In this document: piece by piece, positions 1 through 9,559 of the stretch
Numbering within the stretch: the stretch's first letter is position 1
How the letters are laid out: each line of letters opens with the position of its first letter
Assembly: GCA_947441065.1 (NCBI GenBank)
Contig: CANESI010000003.1
Location: forward strand, 1-64,000
Reading direction: 5' to 3'
Source of the DNA: Caulobacteraceae bacterium
GTDB taxonomy: Bacteria; Pseudomonadota; Alphaproteobacteria; Caulobacterales; Caulobacteraceae
Length of the DNA stretch: 64,000 nt
Position numbers and translations under genes: made by a program
The notes under the pieces: generated by a model
What the model was told of the DNA's origin: nothing
The model's database searches: none
What the model saw: only the letters and a program-made list of their open reading frames with translations

Positions 1-1872
1 ACCCTGCAGCAGGAGGCCTCGCGCAAGCTCGGCTTCTCGGCCCAGCGCACCATGCAGGCGGCACAAAAACTCTATGAAGGCATCGATATTGGCGGCGAGA
101 CCGTCGGCCTGATCACCTATATGCGGACCGACGGTATCCAGTCCGCGCCTGAAGCCCTCGTCGAGGCCCGTCAGGTCATTGCTGGGCGTTTTGGCGGCGA
201 ATATGTCCCTGAGGCCCCGCGCTACTACAAGACCAAGGCCAAGAACGCTCAGGAAGCGCACGAAGCCATTCGCCCGACCAGCCTCAGTCGCAATCCGGGG
301 TCGTTGCGCCTCGAATCCGATCTGGGACGGCTCTATGAGCTGATCTGGAAGCGGATGATCGCCTCGCAGATGGAAAGCGCCCGCATTGAGCGCACCACCA
401 TTGATATGGAGACCTCAGACGGCCGCACCGGCCTGCGCGCCAATGGTCAGGTGGTTCTGTTTGACGGCTATCTGGCCGTCTATGAAGAGGGCCGCGACGA
501 CGAGGGCGACGAAGACGGTGGCCGTCTGCCGATGGTCAAGGATGGCGCAACAGCCAAGGTGCTCGAGGCCCGCGCCGATCAGCACTTCACCGAGCCTCCA
601 CCGCGCTATTCCGAAGCCAGCCTCGTCAAGAAGATGGAAGAGCTAAGCATCGGTCGGCCCTCGACCTATGCCTCGATCCTGACCGTGCTGCGCGAACGCG
701 ACTATGTGCGCATGGAGAAGAACCGCTTCATCCCCGAGGATAAGGGCCGTCTGGTCACCGCCTTCTTGGAACAGTTCTTCCGCCGCTATGTCGAATATGA
801 CTTCACCGCCGCGCTGGAAGAAAAGCTCGATCTGGTGTCAGCCGGTGAGTTGGAATGGAAACAGCTCCTTCGCGACTTCTGGAAAGATTTCCACGCCGCT
901 GTGGGCGAGATCGGCGACCTGCGCGTCACTCACGTGCTCGATGCCCTCAATATTGCCCTCGGCCCGCACATCTTCCCGCAAAAGGAAGATGGGTCCGATC
1001 CGCGCGCCTGTCCGACCTGCGGCGCGGGTCAACTGAGCCTCAAGACCGGCAAGTTCGGGGCCTTTATCGGCTGTTCCAACTATCCCGAATGCCGCTTTAC
1101 CCGCACCTTGGCCAATAGTGAGGGCGAGGGCGAGGCGGAAAATGCCGACCGCGAACTGGGCAATAATCCGGTGACCGAACAGCCCGTCTGGCTGAAGATC
1201 GGCCGCTTTGGCCCCTATGTTGAGATGCCAGAGGGTGACAAGCTCAAGCGCTCCAGCCTGCCCAAGGGCTGGACCCCAGCCAGCATCGATCTGGAAAAGG
1301 CCCTTCGCCTCTTAAGCCTGCCGCGCGAAGTCGGCATCCACCCCGAAGACAATGCCGTCATCTTGGCCGGCATTGGCCGCTATGGCCCCTATGTCCAGCA
1401 TTCTGGCACCTATGCCAATCTGGAGAGCGCCGAAGAGGTGTTCGAGGTCGGCCTGAACCGCGCCGTCACGGTCCTCGCCGAAAAGCGCGCAGGCGGCGGA
1501 CGCGGCCGAGGCCGGACCGAAGCAGCAGCCCTAAAGGACCTCGGCGTCCATCCCGAAACCGGCAAACCGGTCAAGATCCTGTCGGGCCGCTTTGGTCCCT
1601 ATATCAAACATGGCGATACCAACGCCAATGTCCCCAAAGGCTCTGAACCGGCGGACCTGACCTTGGAAGAGGCTGTGCGCCTGTTGACTGAGCGCGAAGC
1701 CAAGGGCGGCGGCAAGAAAAAGAAGGCCCCGGCCAAGGTGAAGGCTGAAAAGGCTGCGCCCGTTAAGAAGGTTGCGGCGAAAAAGCCCGCTGCCAAAAAA
1801 CCGGCTGCGAAGAAGGCTCCAGCCAAGAAGGCGGCGGTGAAGAAGACAGCCACCAAGGCGGAACCAGCCTAA
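1..1872 (+). CDS. topA: DNA topoisomerase I (5'-truncated by window edge)
   Basis: Type IA topoisomerase that relaxes negative supercoils by single-strand passage. The reading frame is open from base 1, so the N-terminal Toprim domain and probably the active-site Tyr lie outside the window. The visible part begins with TLQQEASRKLGFSAQRTM, followed by the SIGRPSTYASIL region typical of TopA. One Cys4 zinc ribbon (CPTCGAG...GCSNYPEC) lies at codons ~338-362. Several TopA C-terminal repeat modules (GRFGPYV, GRYGPYV, GRFGPYI) follow. The last ~50 residues are a Lys/Ala/Pro tail with repeated PAAKK units, as in other alphaproteobacterial TopA proteins and probably for non-specific DNA binding. The gene ends at a TAA and is followed by a repeat cluster. 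Confidence 0.97.
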   Translation, partial: TLQQEASRKLGFSAQRTMQAAQKLYEGIDIGGETVGLITYMRTDGIQSAPEALVEARQVIAGRFGGEYVPEAPRYYKTKAKNAQEAHEAIRPTSLSRNPGSLRLESDLGRLYELIWKRMIASQMESARIERTTIDMETSDGRTGLRANGQVVLFDGYLAVYEEGRDDEGDEDGGRLPMVKDGATAKVLEARADQHFTEPPPRYSEASLVKKMEELSIGRPSTYASILTVLRERDYVRMEKNRFIPEDKGRLVTAFLEQFFRRYVEYDFTAALEEKLDLVSAGELEWKQLLRDFWKDFHAAVGEIGDLRVTHVLDALNIALGPHIFPQKEDGSDPRACPTCGAGQLSLKTGKFGAFIGCSNYPECRFTRTLANSEGEGEAENADRELGNNPVTEQPVWLKIGRFGPYVEMPEGDKLKRSSLPKGWTPASIDLEKALRLLSLPREVGIHPEDNAVILAGIGRYGPYVQHSGTYANLESAEEVFEVGLNRAVTVLAEKRAGGGRGRGRTEAAALKDLGVHPETGKPVKILSGRFGPYIKHGDTNANVPKGSEPADLTLEEAVRLLTEREAKGGGKKKKAPAKVKAEKAAPVKKVAAKKPAAKKPAAKKAPAKKAAVKKTATKAEPA

Positions 1873-2264
1873 TCCTTCGACAGGCTTAAGGTTAGGCGGA
1901 GTGGATGTATCCCCCTCACCCAACCCTCTCCCCCAAGGGGGCGAGGGCTAGAACCGATAAGCCCTCTCCCTGTGGGAGAGGGTTGGGTGAGGGCCTTTTT
2001 CCTTTCTCCCTTGTTCCCCGCGCAGGCGGGGATCCAGAACCTTACATGCAGGTTGGAATTAACGATCTGGACCCCCGCCTTCGCGGGGGACGCGGTTGAT
2101 AGGGGAGCGGGTTTTCCTCATGCTCAGCCTGTCGAAGCACGAGGAAGCTGCACTAAACGATACCAACGCCCATGTTCCCACAATGTTCTTGCTGTTCAAG
2201 CGACTCCGCGTACTAGATAGAACTGCCTAGCCGCCGATGTTCGGGCGGTTGTCGAGAGCCTTCA
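1873..2264. repeat. Intergenic palindromic repeat cluster between topA and uvrA
   Basis: This gap holds three inverted repeats and the uvrA control region. Repeat A (1913-1993) has perfect 20-bp arms, CCCTCACCCAACCCTCTCCC and its complement. Repeat B (2013-2095) consists of opposed CCCCGC-NN-GCGGGG hairpins flanked by CCAG/CTGG. Repeat C (2114-2146) has near-perfect 11-bp arms (TTCCTCATGCT/AGCACGAGGAA, one mismatch). Families A and B recur at 5172-5726, 15340-15655 and 50890-51397. No gene is supported here. The last ~100 bp before uvrA are repeat-free and carry the putative LexA box. Confidence 0.85.
2174..2188. promoter_or_regulatory. Putative LexA (SOS) box upstream of uvrA
   Basis: GTTCCCACAATGTTC is an exact match to the alphaproteobacterial LexA operator GTTC-N7-GTTC. 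It ends 76 bp before the uvrA start codon and is the only such match noticed in the intergenic DNA of the window. uvrA is a classical SOS gene in alphaproteobacteria, which supports the assignment. LexA binding itself is inferred. Confidence 0.75.
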
Positions 2265-5171
2265 ATGTCTGATCCAAGCCATTTCATCCGCGTGCGCGGT
2301 GCCCGCGAGCATAATCTCAAAGACGTCAATGTTGACATTCCTCGGGGACAGCTTGTGGTCCTGACCGGACTGTCGGGGTCGGGGAAGAGTTCGCTGGCCT
2401 TTGACACCATCTATGCAGAGGGTCAGCGCCGCTATGTCGAGAGCCTGTCGGCCTATGCGCGGCAGTTTCTGGAGCTGATGGGCAAGCCGGATGTGGACCT
2501 GATAGAGGGCCTGTCGCCTGCCATCTCGATTGAGCAAAAGACCACCTCCAAAAACCCCCGCTCAACCGTCGGCACGGTGACGGAAATTCACGACTATATG
2601 CGCCTGCTCTGGGCGCGGGTCGGCACGCCCTATTCGCCGGTCACGGGCCTGCCTATCGAGAGCCAGACCGTCAGTATGATGGTCGATAAGATTGTCGGCC
2701 TGCCCGAGGGCACACGCCTGTTGCTGCTCGCCCCGATGGTGCGGGGCCGTAAGGGCGAATATCGCAAGGAAATTGCCGATCTCCAGCGTCAAGGCTTTCA
2801 GCGCCTCAAGATCGACGGGGAATTCTACCCCATCGAAGAGGCCCCGGTTCTCGACAAGAAATTCAAGCACGATATCGACGTCGTGGTCGACCGGATCGTG
2901 GTCAAGGGCGGCCAAGAACAGCGCCTAGCGGACTCGCTGGAGACGGCGTTGCGCCTTGCAGACGGGATCGCGGTGGCCGAGTGGGCTGATATTGAGCCGG
3001 GCGCAAAAGAGCCGCAGCGGCTGTTGTTCTCACAAAAATTTGCCTGCCCCGTCAGTGGTTTCACCATCAGCGAGATCGAGCCGCGGCTCTTTTCGTTCAA
3101 CAATCCATTCGGCGCCTGCCCGGCCTGCGACGGGCTTGGCGTCAAACTGACCTTTGACGCTGAGCTGGTCATTCCTGATCCGGACAAGGACCTGCATCAC
3201 GGGGCCATCGCGCCCTGGGCCAAGAGCCCCTCGCCCTTCTATACCCAGACCCTGCAGGCGCTGGCGTTGCACTATGGCTTCTCGATGGACAAGCCTTGGC
3301 GCGAGCTTGCGCCCGAGGCCAAGAAGATCATTCTGGCCGGAACCGGGTCGACCAAGATCAAGTTCGCCTATGATGATGGTGCGCGCCGCTATGATGTGAC
3401 CAAGCCCTTCGAGGGGGTGGTGACCAATATGGAGCGTCGCTGGCGCGAAACCGACAGCGCGTGGGTGCGCGAAGAACTGTCGCGCTATCAGTCCGACACC
3501 CCGTGCGAGGCCTGCGACGGTTATCGCCTCAAGCCTGAGGCCAAGGCGGTGAAAATCGCGGGCAAGCATGTCGGCGAGGTGTCCGAACTGCCTATCCGCA
3601 AGGCGCAGGAATGGTTTGAATCGCTTGAGGGACAGCTGACCCCTAAGCAGATGGAGATCGCGCGGCGGATCTTGAAAGAGATCAATGATCGCCTGCGGTT
3701 CCTGGTCGATGTCGGGCTGGACTATCTGAACCTGTCACGGGCCTCGGGCACCCTGTCGGGCGGCGAGAGCCAGCGGATTCGCTTGGCCAGCCAGATCGGA
3801 TCGGGCCTGACGGGCGTGCTCTATGTGCTGGATGAGCCGTCCATTGGCCTGCACCAGCGCGACAATACCCGCCTGCTGCAAAGCCTGAGGGGTCTGCGCG
3901 ATCTCGGCAATTCGGTGTTGGTGGTCGAGCATGACGAGGAAGCCATCCTGACGGCTGACCACGTCATTGATATGGGCCCGGCAGCGGGCATCCATGGCGG
4001 TCATATCGTCGCCGAGGGCACGCCAGACGATATCATGGCCAATGCCAACAGCCTGACCGGCCAGTACCTGACCGGCGCGCGTGAAATTGCCGTCCCCGAT
4101 GGTCGCCGTCCAATCAATCGCAAGAAGATGCTCAAGGTCACCGGCGCGCGGGGCAATAATCTGCGCAACATTACCGGCGAAATTCCCGTCGGCGTCTTTA
4201 CCTGCATCACCGGCGTGTCGGGCAGTGGCAAGTCAACCTTCACCATCGAGACCCTCTATAAGGCCGCCGCACGCCGCATCAACAATGCCAGCGAAGGCCC
4301 CGCCGCCCATGACCGGATCGAGGGTCTGGAGCATTTCGACAAGATCATCGATATTGACCAGTCGCCGATTGGCCGCACCCCGCGCTCAAACCCGGCGACC
4401 TATACCGGTGCCTTCCAGCCGATCCGCGACTGGTTCGCCCAACTGCCGGAATCCAAGGTGCGCGGCTATGGCCCTGGCCGGTTTAGTTTTAACGTCAAGG
4501 GCGGGCGCTGCGAGGCCTGTCAGGGCGACGGTCTGATCAAGATCGAGATGCACTTCCTGCCGGACGTCTATGTCACCTGCGACATCTGCAAAGGCCGTCG
4601 CTATAATCGCGAGACGCTGGAGATCCTGTTCAAGGGCCAGTCTATCGCCGACATTCTCGACATGACCGTCGAAGAATCCGCCGCCTTCTTCAAGGCCGTG
4701 CCGTCCGTGCGCGACAAGATGGAGACCCTCAAACGGGTGGGTCTGTCCTATGTCAAGGTCGGCCAATCGGCCACCACCCTGTCCGGCGGCGAGGCCCAGC
4801 GGGTCAAGCTGTCCAAGGATCTGTCGCGCCGGGCCACAGGCAAGACGCTCTATATCCTGGATGAGCCGACCACGGGCCTGCATTTCGAAGACACCAAAAA
4901 GCTGCTTGAGGTGCTGCACGAGCTGGTCGATCAGGGCAATACGGTCGTGGTCATCGAGCACAATCTCGACGTCATCAAGACCGCCGACTGGCTGGTCGAT
5001 TTTGGACCCGAAGGCGGCGACGGCGGCGGCCTGATCGTGGCCACCGGCACGCCCGAAGATGTCGCCAAGTCCAAGGACAGCTGGACCGGAAAATATCTTG
5101 CTGAGGTTCTAGAGCGCCATGAGGTGCGCCGAAAGGCCCGCGCCAAGGCCCTGACGTCGAAGAAGACGTAA
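2265..5171 (+). CDS. uvrA: Excinuclease ABC subunit A
   Basis: Damage-recognition ATPase of nucleotide excision repair; it loads UvrB on lesions in the cytoplasm. At 968 aa it is normal length. It has two ABC modules: Walker [10 protein letters not shown] near residue 35 with signature [14 protein letters not shown] near 496, and Walker [10 protein letters not shown] near 650 with [15 protein letters not shown] near 840. Zinc-module Cys pairs are seen at CPVSGF...CPACDG, CEACDG, and RCEACQGDG...CDICKG. The ATG is preceded by GAGAG. A LexA-like box upstream suggests SOS control. Repeat clusters lie on both sides, so it is probably a single-gene transcription unit. Confidence 0.98.
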   Translation: MSDPSHFIRVRGAREHNLKDVNVDIPRGQLVVLTGLSGSGKSSLAFDTIYAEGQRRYVESLSAYARQFLELMGKPDVDLIEGLSPAISIEQKTTSKNPRSTVGTVTEIHDYMRLLWARVGTPYSPVTGLPIESQTVSMMVDKIVGLPEGTRLLLLAPMVRGRKGEYRKEIADLQRQGFQRLKIDGEFYPIEEAPVLDKKFKHDIDVVVDRIVVKGGQEQRLADSLETALRLADGIAVAEWADIEPGAKEPQRLLFSQKFACPVSGFTISEIEPRLFSFNNPFGACPACDGLGVKLTFDAELVIPDPDKDLHHGAIAPWAKSPSPFYTQTLQALALHYGFSMDKPWRELAPEAKKIILAGTGSTKIKFAYDDGARRYDVTKPFEGVVTNMERRWRETDSAWVREELSRYQSDTPCEACDGYRLKPEAKAVKIAGKHVGEVSELPIRKAQEWFESLEGQLTPKQMEIARRILKEINDRLRFLVDVGLDYLNLSRASGTLSGGESQRIRLASQIGSGLTGVLYVLDEPSIGLHQRDNTRLLQSLRGLRDLGNSVLVVEHDEEAILTADHVIDMGPAAGIHGGHIVAEGTPDDIMANANSLTGQYLTGAREIAVPDGRRPINRKKMLKVTGARGNNLRNITGEIPVGVFTCITGVSGSGKSTFTIETLYKAAARRINNASEGPAAHDRIEGLEHFDKIIDIDQSPIGRTPRSNPATYTGAFQPIRDWFAQLPESKVRGYGPGRFSFNVKGGRCEACQGDGLIKIEMHFLPDVYVTCDICKGRRYNRETLEILFKGQSIADILDMTVEESAAFFKAVPSVRDKMETLKRVGLSYVKVGQSATTLSGGEAQRVKLSKDLSRRATGKTLYILDEPTTGLHFEDTKKLLEVLHELVDQGNTVVVIEHNLDVIKTADWLVDFGPEGGDGGGLIVATGTPEDVAKSKDSWTGKYLAEVLERHEVRRKARAKALTSKKT

Positions 5172-5726
5172 GATGGAAGAATGAGGGGATGGTGGATGAA
5201 CACCCCCCACTCCCAACCCTCTCCCCCTCAAGGGGGCGAGGGTTGGGTGAGGGCCTTGTTTTCTTCACACCCCCGTGTTCCCCGCGAAGGCGGGGAACCA
5301 GACCCTTACACACTGACTGAAAACGGCCCTCTACCGCGTCATTGCGAGACGCAGCGCCGAAGCAATCCAGCGGATCATCACTTCAGGTCAGCGCCAGTCC
5401 CCTGGGTTGCTTCGCTGCGCTCGCAATGACGCGGGGGATGGGGCAGTGGATAAACACCCCCCACTCCCAACCCTCTCCCCCTCAAGGGGGGAAAGGGCTT
5501 ATCGGTTCTAACCCTCTCCCTGTGGGAGAGGGTTGGGTGAGGGCCTTGCTTGTTTTTCTTAAGCAAGGCCCCCTACCCCGGCTTCGCCGGTACTTCCCCC
5601 AGAGGGGGAAGATTTACCGTCTGTGATCTTCCCCCTCTGGGGGAAGTGGCCCGAAGGGCCGTAGGGGGCCTTGTTTTTCCTCGCGCGAAATCCGAGGATG
5701 ACCAAGCCCTTCGCAAGGAAACGAAC
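5172..5726. repeat. Composite intergenic repeat cluster between uvrA and GST gene
   Basis: A 555-bp region built almost wholly of palindromic repeats, in order: a short A element (5201-5253); the left half of a B element (5274-5332); a D element (5337-5433) with inverted GTCATTGCGAG...CTCGCAATGAC arms; a full A element (5457-5545); and the branched E element (5565-5672). The B element is interrupted where D begins, so the cluster looks nested. No coding sequence is supported; the open frames crossing it are continuations of repeat sequence. Confidence 0.85.
5565..5672. repeat. Branched palindromic element E, copy 1
   Basis: The outer stem is GGCCCCCTAC/GTAGGGGGCC. Inside are two side hairpins (CCGGCTTCGCCGG and GGCCCGAAGGGCC) and two copies in opposite orientation of the near-palindrome CTTCCCCCAGAGGGGGAAG, separated by ~14 bp of variable sequence. 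A TTGTTTTT run follows the element. Other copies are at 15341-15444 and, inverted, 51231-51333. Confidence 0.8.
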
Positions 5727-6338
5727 ATGAAGCTCTATGGTGCCCCGAACCCCGCCCCTAATCCGCGCCGTGTGCGGATATTCCTTGCGGAAAAGGGCAT
5801 TGATCTGCCCGAGACCCTCGTCAATATGATGCAGCGTGAGCACAAGGCTGACGATTTTGTTGCCAAGAACTCACTCGGTCAGATCCCGGTTCTAGAGCTG
5901 GATGATGGCGAGATCATCACCGAGACCATCTCGATCTGCCGGTACCTAGAGGGCATCCATCCGGACAAGCCGCTGTTTGGCACCACGCCGCTCGAGGTCG
6001 CCAAGATCGATATGGCGATCCGCCGGGTTGAGTTTCAACTGATGAACCCGGTCGGCAATTTCTGGCGCCACGCCCATCCCTACACGGCCAAGCTCTTGAC
6101 CCAGTTCAAGGATTTCGGCGAATCCAACCGCGAGGCCGTCTCCCGCGCCATGTTGTGGATGGACCGGGAATTGGAAGGTCACGACTTTATCCATGGCCAG
6201 AGCTACACCATGGCTGACATCGCCGCCCTAACGACAATCGACTTCGCCGATTGGATTGGTTTGCCGATGCCAGAAGACGCCAAGCGCCTGCGCGACTGGC
6301 ATGCCCGCGTCACGGCGCGTCCTAGCGCCGCCGCCTAG
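5727..6338 (+). CDS. Glutathione S-transferase family protein
   Basis: A 203-aa protein with the two-domain GST layout. The N-terminal thioredoxin-like domain begins MKLYGAPNPAPNPRRVRIFL and carries the cis-Pro QIPVLEL and the ETISICRYLE helix; an all-helical C-terminal domain contains YTMADIAALTTIDFADW. The start chosen is the ATG at 5727 because AAGGAA lies just upstream and the GST fold begins there; the frame stays open upstream only through repeat DNA. The family conjugates or reduces electrophiles with glutathione. The specific substrate is unknown. Confidence 0.88.
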   Translation: MKLYGAPNPAPNPRRVRIFLAEKGIDLPETLVNMMQREHKADDFVAKNSLGQIPVLELDDGEIITETISICRYLEGIHPDKPLFGTTPLEVAKIDMAIRRVEFQLMNPVGNFWRHAHPYTAKLLTQFKDFGESNREAVSRAMLWMDRELEGHDFIHGQSYTMADIAALTTIDFADWIGLPMPEDAKRLRDWHARVTARPSAAA

Positions 6339-6353
6339 ACCGTACCGGGCCGT

Positions 6354-7268
6354 CTAGCCCTCTGGATCGCCGTGATAATCGACCAGAGCGGCATAGGCCA
6401 TCGCCTGAGGGGCCAGCACAACGGCGTAATAGATCGCCGTGATGGTCGCGCCGAACAGCTGATAGAGGATCATGGCTGGCGTGAAGAAGCCCCCGATGGA
6501 CGAAAAGTCGGGCCGGAATAGCTGGCCCACATCGGCCAATGAGCCGCCCAGAGCCGTCATGATCACTCCAGCCAAGGCGACAAAGACGATATAGGCCATC
6601 AAGGCCGCGACAATGCCCATCACAAAGGCAAGAATATAGGCCCCGAACAGCTGCCAAAAATGGTTGCGGGTCACAGACCAGGCGCGGAACACAACGATCC
6701 GGCGCTCAGCAAAGGTCATGGGGCCACAGAGCGACAGGCGCACCGCGACCCAAATCATACCTGCAAAGGCTGCAAGACCGCCGACCGTGCCCAGCAAGGG
6801 CGCCAGCGGCGGAGCCACAGCGGTCGCAATGCCGACAATCATGCCAATGATCAGGGCAATGCCGAACATGGCGACCATCATCAACAGACTGACCGCGAGG
6901 GTCACAGCCATCAGACGAAACTCATCTTCGCCAAGGGCCAGATGGGCCACAACACCGCCAGGACGGCCCAGCACGATGCGGAACACGGCGCAGGCAAAGA
7001 CGGCCATGACACAGATACCGACCGGGAAAGACACCGCGTAGAAGGGCAGCAGTTTCACCAAGGTATCGATGGATTGCTGAGGGTCGCCGCCATTTTGTGC
7101 GGCCTGTTCAAGCGCGGTAAATTCGGAGCCAACCGACAGGATCATAAAGATCGCCATGGTCAGGCTGACCAAGAAATAGAAACCCGCCCAGATCGAGAGG
7201 GTCACGGGCCGCTCGCGCGTCAACCGGAACCCTTCAAAAGCCACGTCAGTCGGTGAAAACGCCGTCAT
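6354..7268 (-). CDS. Multi-pass membrane protein (paralogue of next gene)
   Basis: A 304-aa integral membrane protein with about six hydrophobic helices and no recognised catalytic motif. It resembles the poorly characterised membrane proteins that share a fold with the membrane domain of GlpQ-like phosphodiesterases; that link is tentative. The ATG at 7268 is chosen because GGGGA lies 9 nt upstream; an ATG at 7277 is too close to that site. It overlaps the end of the upstream gene by about 23 nt and shares its plan (N-terminal amphipathic start, conserved internal GWIW/GMIWVAVRLSLS segment). The two are therefore tandem paralogues, probably translationally coupled. Confidence 0.75.
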   Translation of the reverse strand: MTAFSPTDVAFEGFRLTRERPVTLSIWAGFYFLVSLTMAIFMILSVGSEFTALEQAAQNGGDPQQSIDTLVKLLPFYAVSFPVGICVMAVFACAVFRIVLGRPGGVVAHLALGEDEFRLMAVTLAVSLLMMVAMFGIALIIGMIVGIATAVAPPLAPLLGTVGGLAAFAGMIWVAVRLSLCGPMTFAERRIVVFRAWSVTRNHFWQLFGAYILAFVMGIVAALMAYIVFVALAGVIMTALGGSLADVGQLFRPDFSSIGGFFTPAMILYQLFGATITAIYYAVVLAPQAMAYAALVDYHGDPEG

Positions 7269-8103
7269 TTGAACCATTCCCCAGCGCCGAATCTGGTCGG
7301 TCGCCCTCATCCTTATCCGCTGGTTTCAGCCTTTGGTAAATAGACGCAAAGACCCCTGCCGAAAAAGGAATTTGGACAAATATGGTCCAGAAACCCGAAG
7401 CAATCGTTAGGGCAATTCCGGAGGGTCCAGACAGGTTGAACGTCACCCGGGTGGCTAACAGAACAACGATGGTTAAAGGCAACAGCAACGCCAGAACCCG
7501 ACCCTTGGTCAAAGGCGTTGACGAGAGGACTTGAACCTTACCGCTATAAAGACTGACAACTTGGCTCAACGACAGGCGCACCATAAGCCAAATCCAGCCA
7601 AGCAATCCTAAAATCGCGGCGAAAACGACCGCTCCAAATCCAACCGCGCCAAGCTCATTTAAAATAGCGGGCATGCCCTTCATGGTCAGGCCTTGTCCGC
7701 GTCCGTAAGCAATTATGGCGGCAAAAACGAGGACCAGAAACACGACGAGGATAAGATAAAAGGCGTTAATCAGGCCCACAAACAGGGACGAAATCAGGTA
7801 ACGCTCTTCCATCGTGCCCCATTGAAGACCCAAAAGGCTCAACCGGATTTTCTGCGGCGGCGCTTCGCTAGCAGCCAGCCGGTAGGCTAGCCCGGTCGCA
7901 ACGAGAAACCAGATCAGGCTAACGATCAAAAACGACACAAAGAGAAGAAAATTCTGCGGTCTCAGTTTAACCGGGTCGACAAAGGCAAGGACGGTTGGAA
8001 CTGCTGCGACCAGCATCAAGGGCACAAGGGCCTTTGTCCAAACCCTTTTGACATTGGCCAAACCGGCGGCGACGATAGGGCCGAGGGGGAGTTCCTGAGA
8101 CAC
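7246..8103 (-). CDS. Multi-pass membrane protein (paralogue of previous gene)
   Basis: A 285-aa hydrophobic protein with about six transmembrane helices. The segment GWIWLMVRLSLSQVVSLYSGK aligns by eye with MIWVAVRLSLCGPMTFAERR in the neighbouring gene. The GTG at 8103 (MSQELPLG) is preferred because AAGGTGA precedes it by 5 nt; the only longer in-frame start is a TTG at 8130. Transcription diverges from trmFO. The function is unknown. Local GC is slightly lower than in flanking genes. Confidence 0.72.
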   Translation of the reverse strand: MSQELPLGPIVAAGLANVKRVWTKALVPLMLVAAVPTVLAFVDPVKLRPQNFLLFVSFLIVSLIWFLVATGLAYRLAASEAPPQKIRLSLLGLQWGTMEERYLISSLFVGLINAFYLILVVFLVLVFAAIIAYGRGQGLTMKGMPAILNELGAVGFGAVVFAAILGLLGWIWLMVRLSLSQVVSLYSGKVQVLSSTPLTKGRVLALLLPLTIVVLLATRVTFNLSGPSGIALTIASGFWTIFVQIPFSAGVFASIYQRLKPADKDEGDRPDSALGNGSNDGVFTD

Positions 8104-8185
8104 GGTTTCACCTTGCTTCTGAAGGACCAAGGGCCTGAGCGCAGATTGAGTTCAACACCGCTGGTTTAGCGGCTATAAGGCCGTC

Positions 8186-9559
8186 ATGTCTATTGATCCT
8201 ATTCATATCGTTGGCGGCGGCCTAGCCGGTTCAGAAGCGGCCTGGCAGGCGGCTGAGGCAGGCGTGCCGGTCATTCTGCACGAGATGCGCCCCGTGCGCG
8301 GCACCGAGGCCCATCAGACCGAAGGGCTGGCCGAACTGGTCTGTTCCAACTCGTTCCGGTCGGACGATTGGGAGCATAATGCCGTTGGCCTGCTCCATGC
8401 CGAGATGCGCCGCTGTCACTCGATCATCCTCAGCTGTGCCGACGTCCATCAGGTGCCCGCGGGCGGCGCATTGGCCGTGGACCGGGAGGGCTTTTCAGCG
8501 GCCGTCACCGCCCGGCTCGAAGCCCACCCCCTGATCACCATCAGGCGCGAAGAGGTCGAGGGCCTGCCGCCAGCGGACTGGAACAATGTCATTGTCGCGA
8601 CCGGTCCCCTGACCACCCCCGCCCTGTCGCAGGCCATCTTGGACCTGACCGGCGAAGGTCAACTGTCCTTCTTCGACGCCATCGCGCCGATCATCCATAC
8701 GGACAGTATCAATATGGACATTGCGTGGCGTCAGTCGCGCTATGACAAGGAAGGCCCCGGCGGCGACAAGGCGGCCTATATCAACTGCCCCATGAACAAG
8801 GAGCAGTATGAGGCCTTCATTCAGGCCCTGCTCGACGGCCCCAAGACAGAGTTCAAAGAGTGGGAAAATGTGCCCTATTTCGACGGCTGCCTGCCCATCG
8901 AGGTCATGGCCGAACGCGGTCATGAGACCCTGCGCTGGGGGCCGCTCAAGCCCGTCGGCCTGACCAATCCGCGCGATCCGCTGGTCAAGGCCCACGCCAT
9001 CATCCAACTGCGCCAAGACAATGCCCTGGGCACGCTCTACAATATGGTCGGTTTCCAGACCAAGCTGAAGCATGGCGTTCAGGCCGATGTGTTCCGCATG
9101 ATCCCCGGCCTCGAGAACGCCCAATTCGCGCGGCTTGGCGGCCTGCACCGCAACACCTTCATCAACTCCCCTCGCCTGCTCGACAACGCCCTTCGGCTAA
9201 AGGCTCAGCCACGTCTGCGCTTTGCCGGTCAGGTCACGGGCGTTGAGGGCTATGTCGAAAGCGCCGCTATCGGCCTGCTGGCCGGGCGCTTTGCCGCCGC
9301 ACAGGCGGTGTGTCAGGAACTGGCGCCGCCGCCGCCCACGACCGCGCTAGGCGCCCTCATCGACCATATTACCGGCGGGCACCTCGAGGGCGGCGCGTTC
9401 CAGCCGATGAATATCAATTACGGGCTCTTACCGCCGATGGAACCGCCCAAGATCGACCATGAGGGCAAGAAGCTGCCGCTTAAGGAACGGGGGCGAGCCA
9501 AGAAGCGGCTCATGAGCGTTCGCGCTCTGGCCGATCTGGAAACTTGGCTGCAGGGTTAG
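8186..9559 (+). CDS. trmFO: Methylenetetrahydrofolate--tRNA-(uracil-54-C5)-methyltransferase TrmFO
   Basis: Folate- and FAD-dependent enzyme that forms ribothymidine-54 in the tRNA T-loop. At 457 aa it is full length. The N-terminal dinucleotide-binding motif is [15 protein letters not shown] (residues ~7-21), followed by the family signature [10 protein letters not shown] and the segment [16 protein letters not shown]. The C-terminal FAD-contact region [23 protein letters not shown] is intact. Its 3' end overlaps the convergent neighbour by 4 nt. Confidence 0.96.
   Translation: MSIDPIHIVGGGLAGSEAAWQAAEAGVPVILHEMRPVRGTEAHQTEGLAELVCSNSFRSDDWEHNAVGLLHAEMRRCHSIILSCADVHQVPAGGALAVDREGFSAAVTARLEAHPLITIRREEVEGLPPADWNNVIVATGPLTTPALSQAILDLTGEGQLSFFDAIAPIIHTDSINMDIAWRQSRYDKEGPGGDKAAYINCPMNKEQYEAFIQALLDGPKTEFKEWENVPYFDGCLPIEVMAERGHETLRWGPLKPVGLTNPRDPLVKAHAIIQLRQDNALGTLYNMVGFQTKLKHGVQADVFRMIPGLENAQFARLGGLHRNTFINSPRLLDNALRLKAQPRLRFAGQVTGVEGYVESAAIGLLAGRFAAAQAVCQELAPPPPTTALGALIDHITGGHLEGGAFQPMNINYGLLPPMEPPKIDHEGKKLPLKERGRAKKRLMSVRALADLETWLQG

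Noticed and set aside
1913-1993. Possible CRISPR-like repeat array from repeated CCCTCACCCAACCCTCTCCC blocks
   Set aside because: No regular spacing or unique spacers; they are dispersed inverted repeats.
5181-5626. Open frames across the repeat cluster after uvrA
   Set aside because: Their translations are low-complexity Pro/Arg-rich repeat sequence present in several frames; an artefact of palindromic GC-rich DNA.
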